Counted from the first letter of the stretch, positions 36,222 to 45,630 are shown. The stretch: DNA of 64,000 nt from Isoptericola sp. BMS4 (GCF_011634835.1 NZ_SIRP01000001.1:2170034-2234033), one strand, 5' to 3'. Notes: generated by a model not told the origin, from the sequence alone. Numbers and translations: made by a program.

Positions 36222-37265
36222 ATGGAGCCGAGGCACGACGAGCCCGTCGTGGTGGGGATCGACCGCTCGGCGGACTCCTCGCGCGCGCTCGCCTACGCCG
36301 TCTGCGAGGCCGAGCGCGAGCACTGCTCCCTGTGGCTGATCACCGCCGTCCACGACGTCGTGCCGGTCGGGCCGATGCTGCCGCTGCTGGCGAGCGACCC
36401 GCTCGTCGACGTCGGGCACGAGCGGCTCGCCGAGGCCGACGCGCTCGTGGAACGGCTCTCGGAGGGGCGGGTCCGCACCCGGCTGCAGGTGGCCCTGGGG
36501 CCCGCCGCGGAGCTGCTGGCGACGGCGGGGCGCCAGGCGCGCCTGGTGGTCCTCGGCCACCGCGACGGCACGCGTGCGCAGCGGCTGTTCACCGGGAGCA
36601 CCACCTTCGGCGTCGTGGCCCGGGCGACCTGTCCGGTCGTGAGCGTCCCCGAGGTCTGGGACCAGGGCCGAGAGCACGGACGCCTCGTCGCGGGTGTCGA
36701 CGGGTCCGCGGGTTCCGCCGCGGTGCTGGCTCGCGCGTTCGCCCTCGCGGCGCAGCGCGGGGCCCGCCTGGAGATCCTGCACTGCTGGCGGCTCGACCCG
36801 TTCTACAGCTACCTCGTGGACGAGTGGTCGGTGCAGCAGGAGTGGGGCACCCAGTCGCACCGCATCATCGACGGGCTCGTCGCGCGTGCCGCCGCCGGGT
36901 ACCCGGGCGTGCGGTACGAGACCCGGATGGAGTACGCCGACGTCGCGGACACGCTCGTGAGGCGCGCGGCCGAGGCCGACGTCCTCGTCATCGGGCGCCA
37001 CGGGCGCGGCGGACTGGGGACGCGGATGGTGTCGTCCGTGCTCGGCACCGTGACGCGCACCGTGCTCCAGCACGCCCCCTGCCCGGTGGAGGTGGTCCCG
37101 GTGCCGGCGCGGGTGGAGGCCGCCCCCGAGACCGCGGACGAGACCACGGAGGCGACCGCGGACGTGACCACGGACGTGACCGCGGACGAGACCGTGGACG
37201 AGAGCACCGAGGACACCAGACCGTCGCCCCCGCCGGGGGCGCTCCCTGAGGAGGCACCATCATGA
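36222..37265 (+). CDS. tandem universal stress protein with acidic tail (USP 3)
   Basis: 347-aa protein. Domain 1 begins VVVGIDRSADSSRALAYAV and has VVLGHRDGTRAQRLFTGS; domain 2 begins VAGVDGSAGSAAVLARAF and has VLVIGRHGRGGLGTRMVSS, with canonical ATP motifs. It diverges from USP 1 and 2. After residue 295 comes a Thr/Asp/Glu-rich disordered tail (ETADETTEATADVTTDVT and on), coded by near-repeats of GACGTGACC. ATG 36222 follows GGGGAGC; a GTG directly before it is less likely. Stop overlaps the DoxX gene start. Confidence 0.88.
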   Translation: MEPRHDEPVVVGIDRSADSSRALAYAVCEAEREHCSLWLITAVHDVVPVGPMLPLLASDPLVDVGHERLAEADALVERLSEGRVRTRLQVALGPAAELLATAGRQARLVVLGHRDGTRAQRLFTGSTTFGVVARATCPVVSVPEVWDQGREHGRLVAGVDGSAGSAAVLARAFALAAQRGARLEILHCWRLDPFYSYLVDEWSVQQEWGTQSHRIIDGLVARAAAGYPGVRYETRMEYADVADTLVRRAAEADVLVIGRHGRGGLGTRMVSSVLGTVTRTVLQHAPCPVEVVPVPARVEAAPETADETTEATADVTTDVTADETVDESTEDTRPSPPPGALPEEAPS

Positions 37266-37852
37266 GTGACGTCCACGAACGGCGTCGGCACGCCGCGGCA
37301 CCGCCGCCCGAGGCGTCGGCGCACGTCGCCGACCACGGACCCGTCGTCGAGCAGGAGCGGTCCTCGCGCCGCGCGCTGCGGGTCGTCGGAGGCCTGATCC
37401 GGATCAGCCTCGGCTGGGTCTTCCTGTGGGCCTTCCTCGACAAGACGTTCGGCCTCGGGCACGAGACCGCGTCCGCCGACGCCTGGCTGCGCGGCGGCGA
37501 GCCGACCACCGGCTTCCTCGCCGGGGCGACGGCCGGCCCGTTCGCCGGGTTCTACCAGGGGCTGGCCGGGCAGTCGTGGCTCGACTGGCTCTTCATGATC
37601 GGTCTGCTCGGCATCGGGGTCGCGCTGATCCTCGGGGCCGGCGTACGGATCGCGGCCGGGGCCGGGGCCGTCATGCTGGTCCTCATGTGGACGGCCGTGC
37701 TCCCGCCCGCGAACAACCCGTTCATGGACGACCACCTGATCTACGCCCTGGTCCTCGTGGCCCTGGCGCTCGGGGACGCCGGTCGGACGCTCGGGATCGG
37801 CCGGTGGTGGGAGCGGACCGCGCTGGTGCGACGTTGGCCGGCGCTCACCTGA
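37262..37852 (+). CDS. DoxX/DoxD-like membrane protein
   Basis: 196-aa protein with a basic/acidic N-terminal region and four hydrophobic helices (LIRISLGWVFLWAFLDKTFG, WLFMIGLLGIGVALILGAGV, AGAVMLVLMWTAVLPPANNP, HLIYALVLVALALGDAG), matching the DoxX/thiosulfate:quinone oxidoreductase subunit family. Likely works at the quinone pool or in membrane redox stress; no DoxA partner is nearby. ATG overlaps the USP stop (ATGA). Confidence 0.82.
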   Translation: MSDVHERRRHAAAPPPEASAHVADHGPVVEQERSSRRALRVVGGLIRISLGWVFLWAFLDKTFGLGHETASADAWLRGGEPTTGFLAGATAGPFAGFYQGLAGQSWLDWLFMIGLLGIGVALILGAGVRIAAGAGAVMLVLMWTAVLPPANNPFMDDHLIYALVLVALALGDAGRTLGIGRWWERTALVRRWPALT

Positions 37853-37893
37853 GCCCGCCCGACGCGGGGCTCGCCGGTGGCGGTGGTCCGGTC

Positions 37894-37899
37894 TACGCT
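37894..37899 (+). promoter_or_regulatory. -10 box TACGCT, leaderless promoter of the DosS-like kinase
   Basis: TACGCT ends 6 nt before the GTG at 37906, and no SD is present, so translation probably begins at the first base of the transcript. Confidence 0.55.
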
Positions 37900-37905
37900 C
37901 AAGAC

Positions 37906-39498
37906 GTGGACCGGACCACCCGTGAGGTGGAGGACGCCATCCTGCAGGCGGTCAACGGCGTCTCCACCGACTTCGACCTGCGGGACCTCCTCGTGGGCGT
38001 GGTCCGTGCGGCCTGCAAGCTCGCCGGCGCCCGCTACGGTGCGCTCGGCGTGATCGGGCGCTCGCGGCGCGAGCTCGTCGAGTTCATCGCCGAGGGCATC
38101 GACGAGGACGGCCGGCGCGCGATCGGCGACCTGCCCACCGGGCGCGGGCTGCTGGGACACCTCATCACCCACCACGAGACGCTGCGGCTCGACGACCTCG
38201 CCGACCACCCGTCGTCCTCCGGGTTCCCGCCGAACCACCCGCCGATGACGTCCTTCCTCGGCGTCCCCGTCACGGTGCGCGGGCAGGTCTTCGGGAACCT
38301 CTACCTGACGGACAAGACCAACGGCCGCAGGTTCACCGCCGCCGACGAGCGGGCGGTCGTCGCCCTGTCGGGGTTCGCCGGCCTGGCCATCGACCATGCG
38401 AGGCTGCTGATGACGGCGGAGCGCCGGGCGCGCTGGTTCGAGGCGACCGCCGCGCTGCCCGGCGAGGTGCTGCGCACCGTCCGCCCGGACGACGCGCTCG
38501 ACGCCGTCCTGCGGCAGGCCCTGCAGGGGGCCGCCGGGCAGGTCGCCATCGCCGTCGCCCCCGACCCCGACCCGGTGGCCCTGGGCCGGTTCACGGTGCG
38601 TGCCGCGAGCGGCGACGGGACCCACGACCCGTACGAGACGCTGGAGAAGGTCCGCCCGACGCTCATGCTGGCGATGGCCAGCGGCAGCACCCGCTGGGCC
38701 GACCTCGGTGACGGGGGCGTCGTCATGACGCGGTTGTCGATCGACGCGCTCACCCGTGGCGCCCTGGTCGTCGTGCTGCCGCGCGAGCCGTACCTGGACG
38801 GTGCCGGCGACGACACGGACCTGGTCGCGAACTTCGCCGGGCAGGCCTCGCTCGTCCTCGAGCGGCGCCACACCCGCGAGATGCAGCAGCAGCTCGCCGT
38901 CCTGGCGGAGCGCAACAGGATCGCCCGGGACCTGCACGACGGCGTGACGCAACGCCTGTTCGCCCTCGGCCTGCAGCTCAAGATCCTCGAGAAGGGGCTG
39001 CCGGAGCAGGACCGCACGGCCCTGCGCACGGTGATGGACGAGCTCGACGCCACCATCACCGAGGTACGCCGGTCGATCGTCGACCTGCGCCCGGTCGACC
39101 AGCACCGGGCCTCGCTGCGTGCCAAGGTGCAGAGCCTGGTCGCCGAGTACGGGCCGGCCCTGGGGCGTCCGCCCGTGCTGACCGTCGAGGGTCCCCTGGA
39201 CACCCTGGTGGAGCCGTCGGTCCACCACCACGTGGTCGCGGTGCTGCGCGAGGGGCTGTCCAACTGTGCCCGGCACGCCGGCGCCAGCACCGTGTGGGTG
39301 GCGGTCACCGCCACGCCCCAGCGCCTGACGTGCGTGGTCAGCGACGACGGCGTCGGGCCGGCGCCGTCGGCCCCGCGCAGCGGCCTGCGCAACCTCGGCG
39401 ACCGGGCCACCGAGCTGGGCGGGACGCTCGCCCTCGAACGGCGCGTCCCGTCGGGCAGCACGCTGACCTGGCAGGTGCCCCTGCCCGCCCCTGCGTAG
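37906..39498 (+). CDS. DosS/DevS-like GAF sensor histidine kinase
   Basis: 530-aa cytoplasmic kinase: GAF-A (about 20-165), GAF-B (about 180-325), HisKA_3 with phospho-acceptor H344 in RIARDLHDGVTQRLFALG, and HATPase_c (NCARHAGAST, VVSDDGVGPA, GLRNLGDRATELGG). GAF-A closely resembles mycobacterial DosS/DosT, including GFPPNHPPMTSFLGVPV; by my alignment H111 in NHPPM corresponds to the DosS heme ligand His149, so O2/NO/CO or redox sensing through heme is likely. It lacks the ~38-residue N-terminal extension of DosS. Partner is presumably the convergent DosR-like regulator 14 nt downstream. Confidence 0.92.
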   Translation: MDRTTREVEDAILQAVNGVSTDFDLRDLLVGVVRAACKLAGARYGALGVIGRSRRELVEFIAEGIDEDGRRAIGDLPTGRGLLGHLITHHETLRLDDLADHPSSSGFPPNHPPMTSFLGVPVTVRGQVFGNLYLTDKTNGRRFTAADERAVVALSGFAGLAIDHARLLMTAERRARWFEATAALPGEVLRTVRPDDALDAVLRQALQGAAGQVAIAVAPDPDPVALGRFTVRAASGDGTHDPYETLEKVRPTLMLAMASGSTRWADLGDGGVVMTRLSIDALTRGALVVVLPREPYLDGAGDDTDLVANFAGQASLVLERRHTREMQQQLAVLAERNRIARDLHDGVTQRLFALGLQLKILEKGLPEQDRTALRTVMDELDATITEVRRSIVDLRPVDQHRASLRAKVQSLVAEYGPALGRPPVLTVEGPLDTLVEPSVHHHVVAVLREGLSNCARHAGASTVWVAVTATPQRLTCVVSDDGVGPAPSAPRSGLRNLGDRATELGGTLALERRVPSGSTLTWQVPLPAPA

Positions 39499-39507
39499 CG
39501 CGGACGT

Positions 39508-39529
39508 CCCGGCTACCCCAGCAGCCGGG
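39508..39529. terminator. hairpin between convergent kinase and regulator
   Basis: CCCGGCT (39508-39514) pairs with AGCCGGG (39523-39529), 8-nt loop. It lies after the kinase stop and covers the last codons of the regulator, so it could work in both directions. Confidence 0.4.
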
Positions 39530-40148
39530 CCGCCAGCACCGCGGCCTGCGTCCGGGAGCGCAGACCGAGCTTGGTCAGGATGTTCGACACGTAGTTCTTC
39601 ACCGTCTTCTCGGACAAGAACATCTTCGCACCGATCTGCCGGTTGGTGAGCCCCTGGGCGACGAGGGCCAGCACCTTCACCTCCTGCTCGCTCAGCGCGC
39701 CCAGCACCGGGTCCTGCGCCGGGCCGGACCGCACCCGGTCCAGGACCCGTGAGACGAGGGCCGGGTCGATGAGGGACTGGCCGGCCGCCACCCGCCGGAC
39801 CGCGTCGACGACGTCCGAGCCCGAGACGACCTTGAGCAGGAACCCTGAGGCGCCGGCCATGATCGCGGCGAACAGGGCCTCGTCGTCGTCGAAGGACGTG
39901 AGCATCAGCGCCCGCAGCTCGGGCATGGCGGACCGCAGCTCGCGGCACACCTCCACCCCGGAGCCGTCGGGGAGCCGGACGTCGAGCACGGCGACGTCGG
40001 GGCGGTGGGGCGGGATGTCCCGCAGCGCCTCGCGGGCGGACCCCGCCTCGCCGACGACCTCCATGCCGTCCTCGGTGCTGAGGAGCCCGCGCAGGCCGCG
40101 CCGGACGAGCTCGTGGTCGTCGACCAGGTAGACGCGGACCGGATCCAT
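39513..40148 (-). CDS. DosR/DevR-like response regulator (NarL/LuxR family)
   Basis: 211-aa regulator. Receiver domain with phospho-acceptor D56 in VAVLDVRLPDGSG and the acidic pair in YLVDDHELV; LuxR-type HTH with GLTNRQIGAKMFLSEKTVKN, almost the DosR recognition helix. It should bind GGGAC-type boxes, several of which lie before stress operons in this island. Unlike mycobacteria, where dosR-dosS are co-transcribed, it converges on its likely kinase. Leaderless -10 TAGAAC sits 6 nt before the ATG; no SD. Confidence 0.92.
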   Translation of the reverse strand: MDPVRVYLVDDHELVRRGLRGLLSTEDGMEVVGEAGSAREALRDIPPHRPDVAVLDVRLPDGSGVEVCRELRSAMPELRALMLTSFDDDEALFAAIMAGASGFLLKVVSGSDVVDAVRRVAAGQSLIDPALVSRVLDRVRSGPAQDPVLGALSEQEVKVLALVAQGLTNRQIGAKMFLSEKTVKNYVSNILTKLGLRSRTQAAVLAARLLG

Positions 40149-40154
40149 GCTCTC

Positions 40155-40160
40155 GTTCTA
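40155..40160 (-). promoter_or_regulatory. -10 box TAGAAC, leaderless promoter of the DosR-like gene
   Basis: Minus-strand TAGAAC, 6 nt before the ATG at 40148. No dormancy-type box is seen in the 65-nt gap, so autoregulation through that motif is not evident. Confidence 0.5.
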
Positions 40161-40213
40161 CGCCGTCGGCAGCGCGGCCACCACCCCAGGGCGCGGCGTG
40201 CGAGGCTGGGCCG

Positions 40214-41257
40214 GTGCGAGCAGTGGTCTTCGACGAGTTCGGCGCGGTGCCGCGCGTGCGGGACGTGCCCGAGCCGGTGGCGCCCGACGGCGGCGTGGTC
40301 GTGCGGGTGGCGGCCACCGGCCTGTGCCGCAGCGACTGGCACGGGTGGGCGGGGCACGACGACGGCATCGCCCTGCCGCACGTGCCCGGTCACGAGCTGG
40401 CGGGCGAGGTCGCGGCGGTCGGCGCGGGCGTGGAGCGCTGGCGCGTCGGCGACCGGGTGACCGTGCCGTTCGTGTGCGGCTGCGGCCGGTGCGCCTGGTG
40501 CGCCCGCGGCGACGCGCAGGTGTGTCCCGCGCAGACGCAGCCGGGGTTCACCCACTGGGGGTCGTTCGCCGAGCTCGTCGCCCTGCACGCCGCGGACGCG
40601 AACCTCGTCGCCGTGCCCGACGACGTGAGCGCCGAGGCGGCCGCCGCCCTCGGGTGCCGGTTCGCGACGGCCTACCGGGGGCTGGTCGGGCGCGCCCGCC
40701 TCGCGGCGGGGGAGCGGGTCGTCGTGGTCGGCGCGGGCGGCGTCGGGCTCAGCGCCGTGATGATCGCGAGCGCGCTCGGCGCGCAGGTGGTCGCCGTCGA
40801 CCGGCACGAGCCGGCGCTCGACGCGGCACGGCACGCCGGCGCGGCCGACGTCGTGCTGGCGGACGGGGCCACCGACGTCCCGGCTGTCGTGGCGGGGCTG
40901 ACCGGCGGGGGAGCGCACGTCGCCGTCGACGCCGTCGGCAGCGAGAGCACCTGCGGCGACGCCGTGGCCAGCCTGCGCCGGCGCGGGCGCCACGTGCAGA
41001 TCGGGCTGCTGCCGCCGGTCGACGGCCACCCGCGCGTGCCGATGGACCGGGTGATCGCGTACGAGCTCGACCTGCTCGGCAGCCACGGCATGGCGGCCGC
41101 CGACTACCCGGGCATGCTCGACCTCGTCGCGCGGGGCGTCCTGCGTCCGCAGGCCCTCGTCGAGCGCGTCGTCGGCCTCGAGGAGGCCGCGGCGGCGCTG
41201 CCCGGTCTCGACCGCGAGGTCGTCGCGGGGATGACGATGGTCGACCCCGCCCGCTGA
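40214..41257 (+). CDS. zinc-dependent alcohol dehydrogenase (MDR family)
   Basis: 347-aa enzyme. Zinc ligands: TGLCRSDWHGWAGHD, VPGHELAGEV, and four structural cysteines CGCGRCAWC...CP. Coenzyme loop VVGAGGVGLSAV with Asp after beta-2 (AVDRHEP) points to NAD. The TGLCRSDWH and GFTHWGSFAELVALH blocks recall dehydrogenases acting on aromatic or allylic alcohols. Divergent from the DosR-like gene; a GAGGCT 6 nt before the GTG hints at leaderless transcription. Membership of the stress regulon is unproven. Confidence 0.9.
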   Translation: MRAVVFDEFGAVPRVRDVPEPVAPDGGVVVRVAATGLCRSDWHGWAGHDDGIALPHVPGHELAGEVAAVGAGVERWRVGDRVTVPFVCGCGRCAWCARGDAQVCPAQTQPGFTHWGSFAELVALHAADANLVAVPDDVSAEAAAALGCRFATAYRGLVGRARLAAGERVVVVGAGGVGLSAVMIASALGAQVVAVDRHEPALDAARHAGAADVVLADGATDVPAVVAGLTGGGAHVAVDAVGSESTCGDAVASLRRRGRHVQIGLLPPVDGHPRVPMDRVIAYELDLLGSHGMAAADYPGMLDLVARGVLRPQALVERVVGLEEAAAALPGLDREVVAGMTMVDPAR

Positions 41258-41295
41258 GCGCGCCTCCCGGGCGGTGCCAGGCGGGACCGACGGAG

Positions 41296-41328
41296 AGTGC
41301 ATGCACTATGAGTGTACGATGGGTGCAT
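41296..41328 (+). promoter_or_regulatory. vapBC promoter and candidate autoregulatory operator
   Basis: A perfect 12-bp palindrome AGTGCATGCACT (41296-41307) is followed by related words GTGTAC (41312) and GTGCAT (41323-41328). The -10 TACGAT (41315-41320) ends 6 nt before the ATG at 41327. A VapB dimer bound here would cover the promoter, as in other toxin-antitoxin loci. Confidence 0.55.
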
Positions 41329-41563
41329 GGCCTATCTGCAGATCCGCGACGTGCCGGACGACGTCCGCGACGTGCTGGCCGAGCGCGCCCGGGAGAACGG
41401 GCAGTCGCTGAACATGTTCCTGCGCGAGGTGGTGCTGCGGGAGGCGTCGTTCACGCGCAACCGCGCGCTCGTCGACGAGACCGCGGGCTGGCCCGGCAGG
41501 GGCGACTTCACGGTCGACGACGTGCTCGAGGCGCTGGACGAGGGCCGCGCGGGCGCGCGGTGA
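41327..41563 (+). CDS. VapB-type antitoxin (ribbon-helix-helix, FitA-like)
   Basis: 78-aa antitoxin. N-terminal RHH motif AYLQIRDVPDDVRDVLAERA followed by GQSLNMFLREVVLREA; the acidic C-terminus (FTVDDVLEALDEGR) should thread into the toxin. ATG 41327 is leaderless (TACGAT box, 6-nt spacing); an upstream GTG at 41312 would overlap the -10. The stop overlaps the toxin GTG, giving antitoxin-first coupled translation. Confidence 0.85.
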   Translation: MAYLQIRDVPDDVRDVLAERARENGQSLNMFLREVVLREASFTRNRALVDETAGWPGRGDFTVDDVLEALDEGRAGAR

Positions 41564-41961
41564 TCGTCCCGGACGCCTCGACGGTCGCGCTCCTCTTCGC
41601 CGTACCCGGGGCGGACCCGCGCAGGGCGGCGGCCGCCGAGGTCCTCCACACCGACCCGGACTGGGTGGTCCCCGAGCACTGGCGCACAGAGGTCCTCTCG
41701 GCCGTGCGCGGGCTGCACCTCGGTGGCAGGCTGGACCGGGAGCGCGCGGTCGCCGCCGTCGGATGGCTGACGCGCGTGACCGCCGCCGTCGCGCCGACGG
41801 GTCCCTTGCTGGCCCGGATGTGGCAGCTGCACCCGAACCTGTCTGCGTACGACGCGGGCTACGTCGCGGCGGCGGAGGCGCACGACGTCACGCTCGTGAC
41901 CGCCGACGTGCGGATCGCCCGGGCGGGTGTCGCCCGGTGCCCGGTCCGTGTGGTCGGGTGA
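41560..41961 (+). CDS. VapC-type PIN-domain toxin
   Basis: 133-aa PIN ribonuclease. The acidic metal-binding residues are D5 (VPDAST), E44 (HWRTEV), D98 (AYDAGYVAAAE) and D117 (VTADVRIA), so the nuclease looks intact. VapC toxins cut tRNA or rRNA when freed from VapB. GTG at 41560 overlaps the antitoxin stop (GTGA). Single toxin-antitoxin pair at the junction between the stress island and the core gene block. Confidence 0.85.
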   Translation: MIVPDASTVALLFAVPGADPRRAAAAEVLHTDPDWVVPEHWRTEVLSAVRGLHLGGRLDRERAVAAVGWLTRVTAAVAPTGPLLARMWQLHPNLSAYDAGYVAAAEAHDVTLVTADVRIARAGVARCPVRVVG

Positions 41962-42021
41962 CGTCGGACGCACGGCCGCCCTCGCGGCGAAGATCCGGGC
42001 GATGCCCCGTCGGTGGCACCG

Positions 42022-42065
42022 TACACTCGAAGGGTTGCCCGCGGCCGGCCCGGACGAGGCCGGCC
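42022..42065 (+). promoter_or_regulatory. promoter and leader hairpin of the ABC-F gene
   Basis: TACACT (42022-42027) is a good -10. The leader of about 75 nt then contains GGCCGGCC at 42043-42050 and 42058-42065, a perfect 8-bp stem with a 7-nt loop. Leader hairpins ahead of some ABC-F genes act as attenuators; whether this one does is not known. Confidence 0.4.
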
Positions 42066-42106
42066 CCGCAGGGCGCCCATCACCGTCCACCCGAGGGAAG
42101 ACCTCT

Positions 42107-43677
<1,571 letters not shown>

Positions 43678-43705
<28 letters not shown>

Positions 43706-44682
43706 GCCGTGTCCCGCGCGTCGCGCGCCGGCGCGGGCGCCCGGTCGGCGGCCGACGCCTCGGCGGCGTCCAGCAGGGCGTCCTCGTAGTCCTCGTCGAC
43801 GCGCCGGCGGCCCCGGCGCCGGGAGCCGCCTCCGCCCGGTGCCCCCGGCTCGCCGGCCAGCAGGTCCCCGGCGGTGACCGTCACCGGCCGGGTCTCACGC
43901 CGCCACAGCAGCAGGTACCCCCCGAGCGCGCCGAGCGCGAAGACGCACCACTGCACGGTGTAGCTGAGGTGGGAGCCCGGGTCGGTGTCCGGCTCGGGCA
44001 GAGCGCCGAGGGCGGCGTCGGGCGCCGGGTCCTCCGTGCGGAGCTGGCCGTAGGCGCCGACGGTCGCGCCGTCCGCCCAGCCCGCGCCCTCGGGGCTCGC
44101 GGCGAGCACCTGCGCCGTGCTGACGGCCTGCACCTGCCCGGCCGGGGCCCCACGGTCGGACGGCGGCTCGTCGGCCCGCATCGTCACGGTCACCGTCACC
44201 TCGCCCGACGGCGGGTCGGGCACGGCGGCCGGGGAGCTCGCGTCCTCGCCGAGGGGGACGAAGCCGCGGTCGACGACCAGCACGACCCGCTCGCCGTCGA
44301 CCTGGGTGGTGAACGGCACCAGCACGTGGAACCCCGGCCGGCCGCCGACGGGGCGGTTGCGCAGCAGCACCGTGTCCTGCGGGCGGTAGCGGCCCGTCGC
44401 CTCGGCGGGTTGCCACACGTCGTCGGCGGCGAGCGTCGCGCCCGGCCCGGCGAGCAGGTCGCCGAGGGGCACCGCGTCCGCGGCGTAGTTGGACTCGACG
44501 AGGTCGATCTGCGCCTCGCGGTCGGTGTACCGGTGCCACTGCCAGACCGCGGCCAGGACGCACAGCGCGGCGAGCAGCACCGCCCCCAGGCCGAGGGTGA
44601 CCCACTGCCGGCGCGTGCGCGGCGCCGCCGGCGCCGCCCGGCCGTCGGGAGCGCCGGGGGCCGCGGGACGTTCGGTGCTCAC
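43678..44682 (-). CDS. SURF1-family cytochrome oxidase assembly protein
   Basis: 334-aa membrane protein with one N-terminal helix (WVTLGLGAVLLAALCVLAAV), an extracytoplasmic domain with the family words WQWHRYTDRE, VLLRNRPVGGRPGFHVLVPF and VVDRGFVPLGED, and a second helix (VQWCVFALGALGGYLLLWRR). The C-terminal about 60 residues are disordered (Gly/Arg, then Asp/Ala-rich). Helps insert heme into cytochrome oxidase, functionally tied to ctaA at 5.5 kb. GTG overlaps the stop of the small gene upstream (GTGA). Confidence 0.9.
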
Positions 44683-44936
44683 GCGGCGCCGGGCCCGCCG
44701 GGCTCGTGGTCGAGGTCCTCGACGGGCACGGTCCGCTTCCAGAACGACCGCGCGCCGAGGAACTGCTCCAGGTGCTCGCGGTGCGCCTCGCAGGCGAGCC
44801 ACACCTTGCGGCGCTCGGGCGTGTGCAGGCGCGGGTTGTTCCACAGCAGCCCCCAGGCGGCCGTCTCCCGGCAGCCCTTGGCGGAGCAGACCAGCTCGCC
44901 CGCCACGGGGTCGGCCCCGAGCCCCAGCACGTCCAT
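44679..44936 (-). CDS. small conserved actinobacterial protein with Cys/His motif
   Basis: 85-aa cytoplasmic protein of unknown function, widely kept next to SURF1 in actinobacteria (recalled; often given the unsupported name acetone carboxylase). Sequence marks: VCSAKGCRETAAWGLLWNNP, KVWLACEAHREHLEQFLGAR. The CxxxxC...C..H set could bind zinc. ATG 44936 shares one base with the upstream stop (TGATG). Its position points to oxidase biogenesis or a housekeeping role. Confidence 0.75.
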   Translation of the reverse strand: MDVLGLGADPVAGELVCSAKGCRETAAWGLLWNNPRLHTPERRKVWLACEAHREHLEQFLGARSFWKRTVPVEDLDHEPGGPGAA

Positions 44937-45490
44937 CAGCGTCCTCCCGCGGGATCGTCGTCGTTCTCGTCGTTCTCTTGGCCCTCGCCGGCTCGGTCGG
45001 TCCGTGCCGTGTCGCCGTCCGGGGTGCCGGGGGCGTCGCCGTGCTCCACGACCGTGTGCCCCTCGTGCCCGTCGGCGGGCGACCACGCCGCCGGCTCGGC
45101 GCGGTCGGCCGGCTGGGAAGCCCTGGTCGCCCCGGTGACGGGCAGCGCCGCGCGGGCCTGCTCCGTGACCGGAGAGGTGTCGTAGCTCGTGCGGTCGCGG
45201 CCGGCGTTCGCGAACAGCACGGCGGAGTAGGGGAGCACGACGGCGGCCGCCATCATCGTCCACATGACCCACACGGGTGCCCACCCGCCGACGTAGATCG
45301 AGACGGCGGCGAGGAAGAAGACGAGGCGCACCCCCATCTGGACCAGGTACCGCCGGGTGCGGCGCGCCTGGTCGTCCGCGAGCGGCTCGGGAGCGCTCGT
45401 GATCGAGGGGACCTGCGGGCCCTGGTCCGCCGGGTGCCGCCTGCGACCGGACGGCTGCGGACCGGGTGAGGTCGCGCGGACGTTGCTCAC
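44936..45490 (-). CDS. DUF3099 membrane protein
   Basis: 184-aa protein with a Pro-rich N-terminus, the DUF3099 block ITSAPEPLADDQARRTRRYL, two membrane helices (VRLVFFLAAVSIYVGGW; MWTMMAAAVVLPYSAVLFAN) and a long acidic, disordered tail ending EGQENDENDDDPAGG. Function unknown. GTG at 45490 is leaderless (TAGACT 6 nt upstream) and heads the operon DUF3099 - small gene - SURF1. Divergent from fabG. Confidence 0.85.
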   Translation of the reverse strand: MSNVRATSPGPQPSGRRRHPADQGPQVPSITSAPEPLADDQARRTRRYLVQMGVRLVFFLAAVSIYVGGWAPVWVMWTMMAAAVVLPYSAVLFANAGRDRTSYDTSPVTEQARAALPVTGATRASQPADRAEPAAWSPADGHEGHTVVEHGDAPGTPDGDTARTDRAGEGQENDENDDDPAGGR

Positions 45491-45496
45491 CCGGCC

Positions 45497-45502
45497 AGTC
45501 TA
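45497..45502 (-). promoter_or_regulatory. -10 box TAGACT, leaderless promoter of the DUF3099 operon
   Basis: Minus-strand TAGACT, exactly 6 nt before the GTG at 45490. Confidence 0.5.
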
Positions 45503-45617
45503 CGGCCGCCGGTCCGGCACCGAGGACGCCCCGGACGCACGGTCGCTTGTAGGGATCCGACAAACGGCCGCGGACTCGTGTGGCCCGTCGCGACCGGGCC
45601 CGCCGGTCGTCAGGAGG

Positions 45618-45623
45618 TAGCGT
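45618..45623 (+). promoter_or_regulatory. -10 box TAGCGT upstream of fabG
   Basis: TAGCGT ends 7 nt before a GTG at 45631, the leaderless spacing, but that GTG opens a 33-codon uORF, not fabG. The fabG transcript would then have a leader of about 115 nt. Confidence 0.45.
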
Positions 45624-45630
45624 CACCTGG

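Noticed and set aside
40149-40213. Dormancy-type box in the promoter of the DosR-like gene
   Set aside because: No GGGAC-type match found in the 65-nt gap, so autoregulation by this motif was not claimed.
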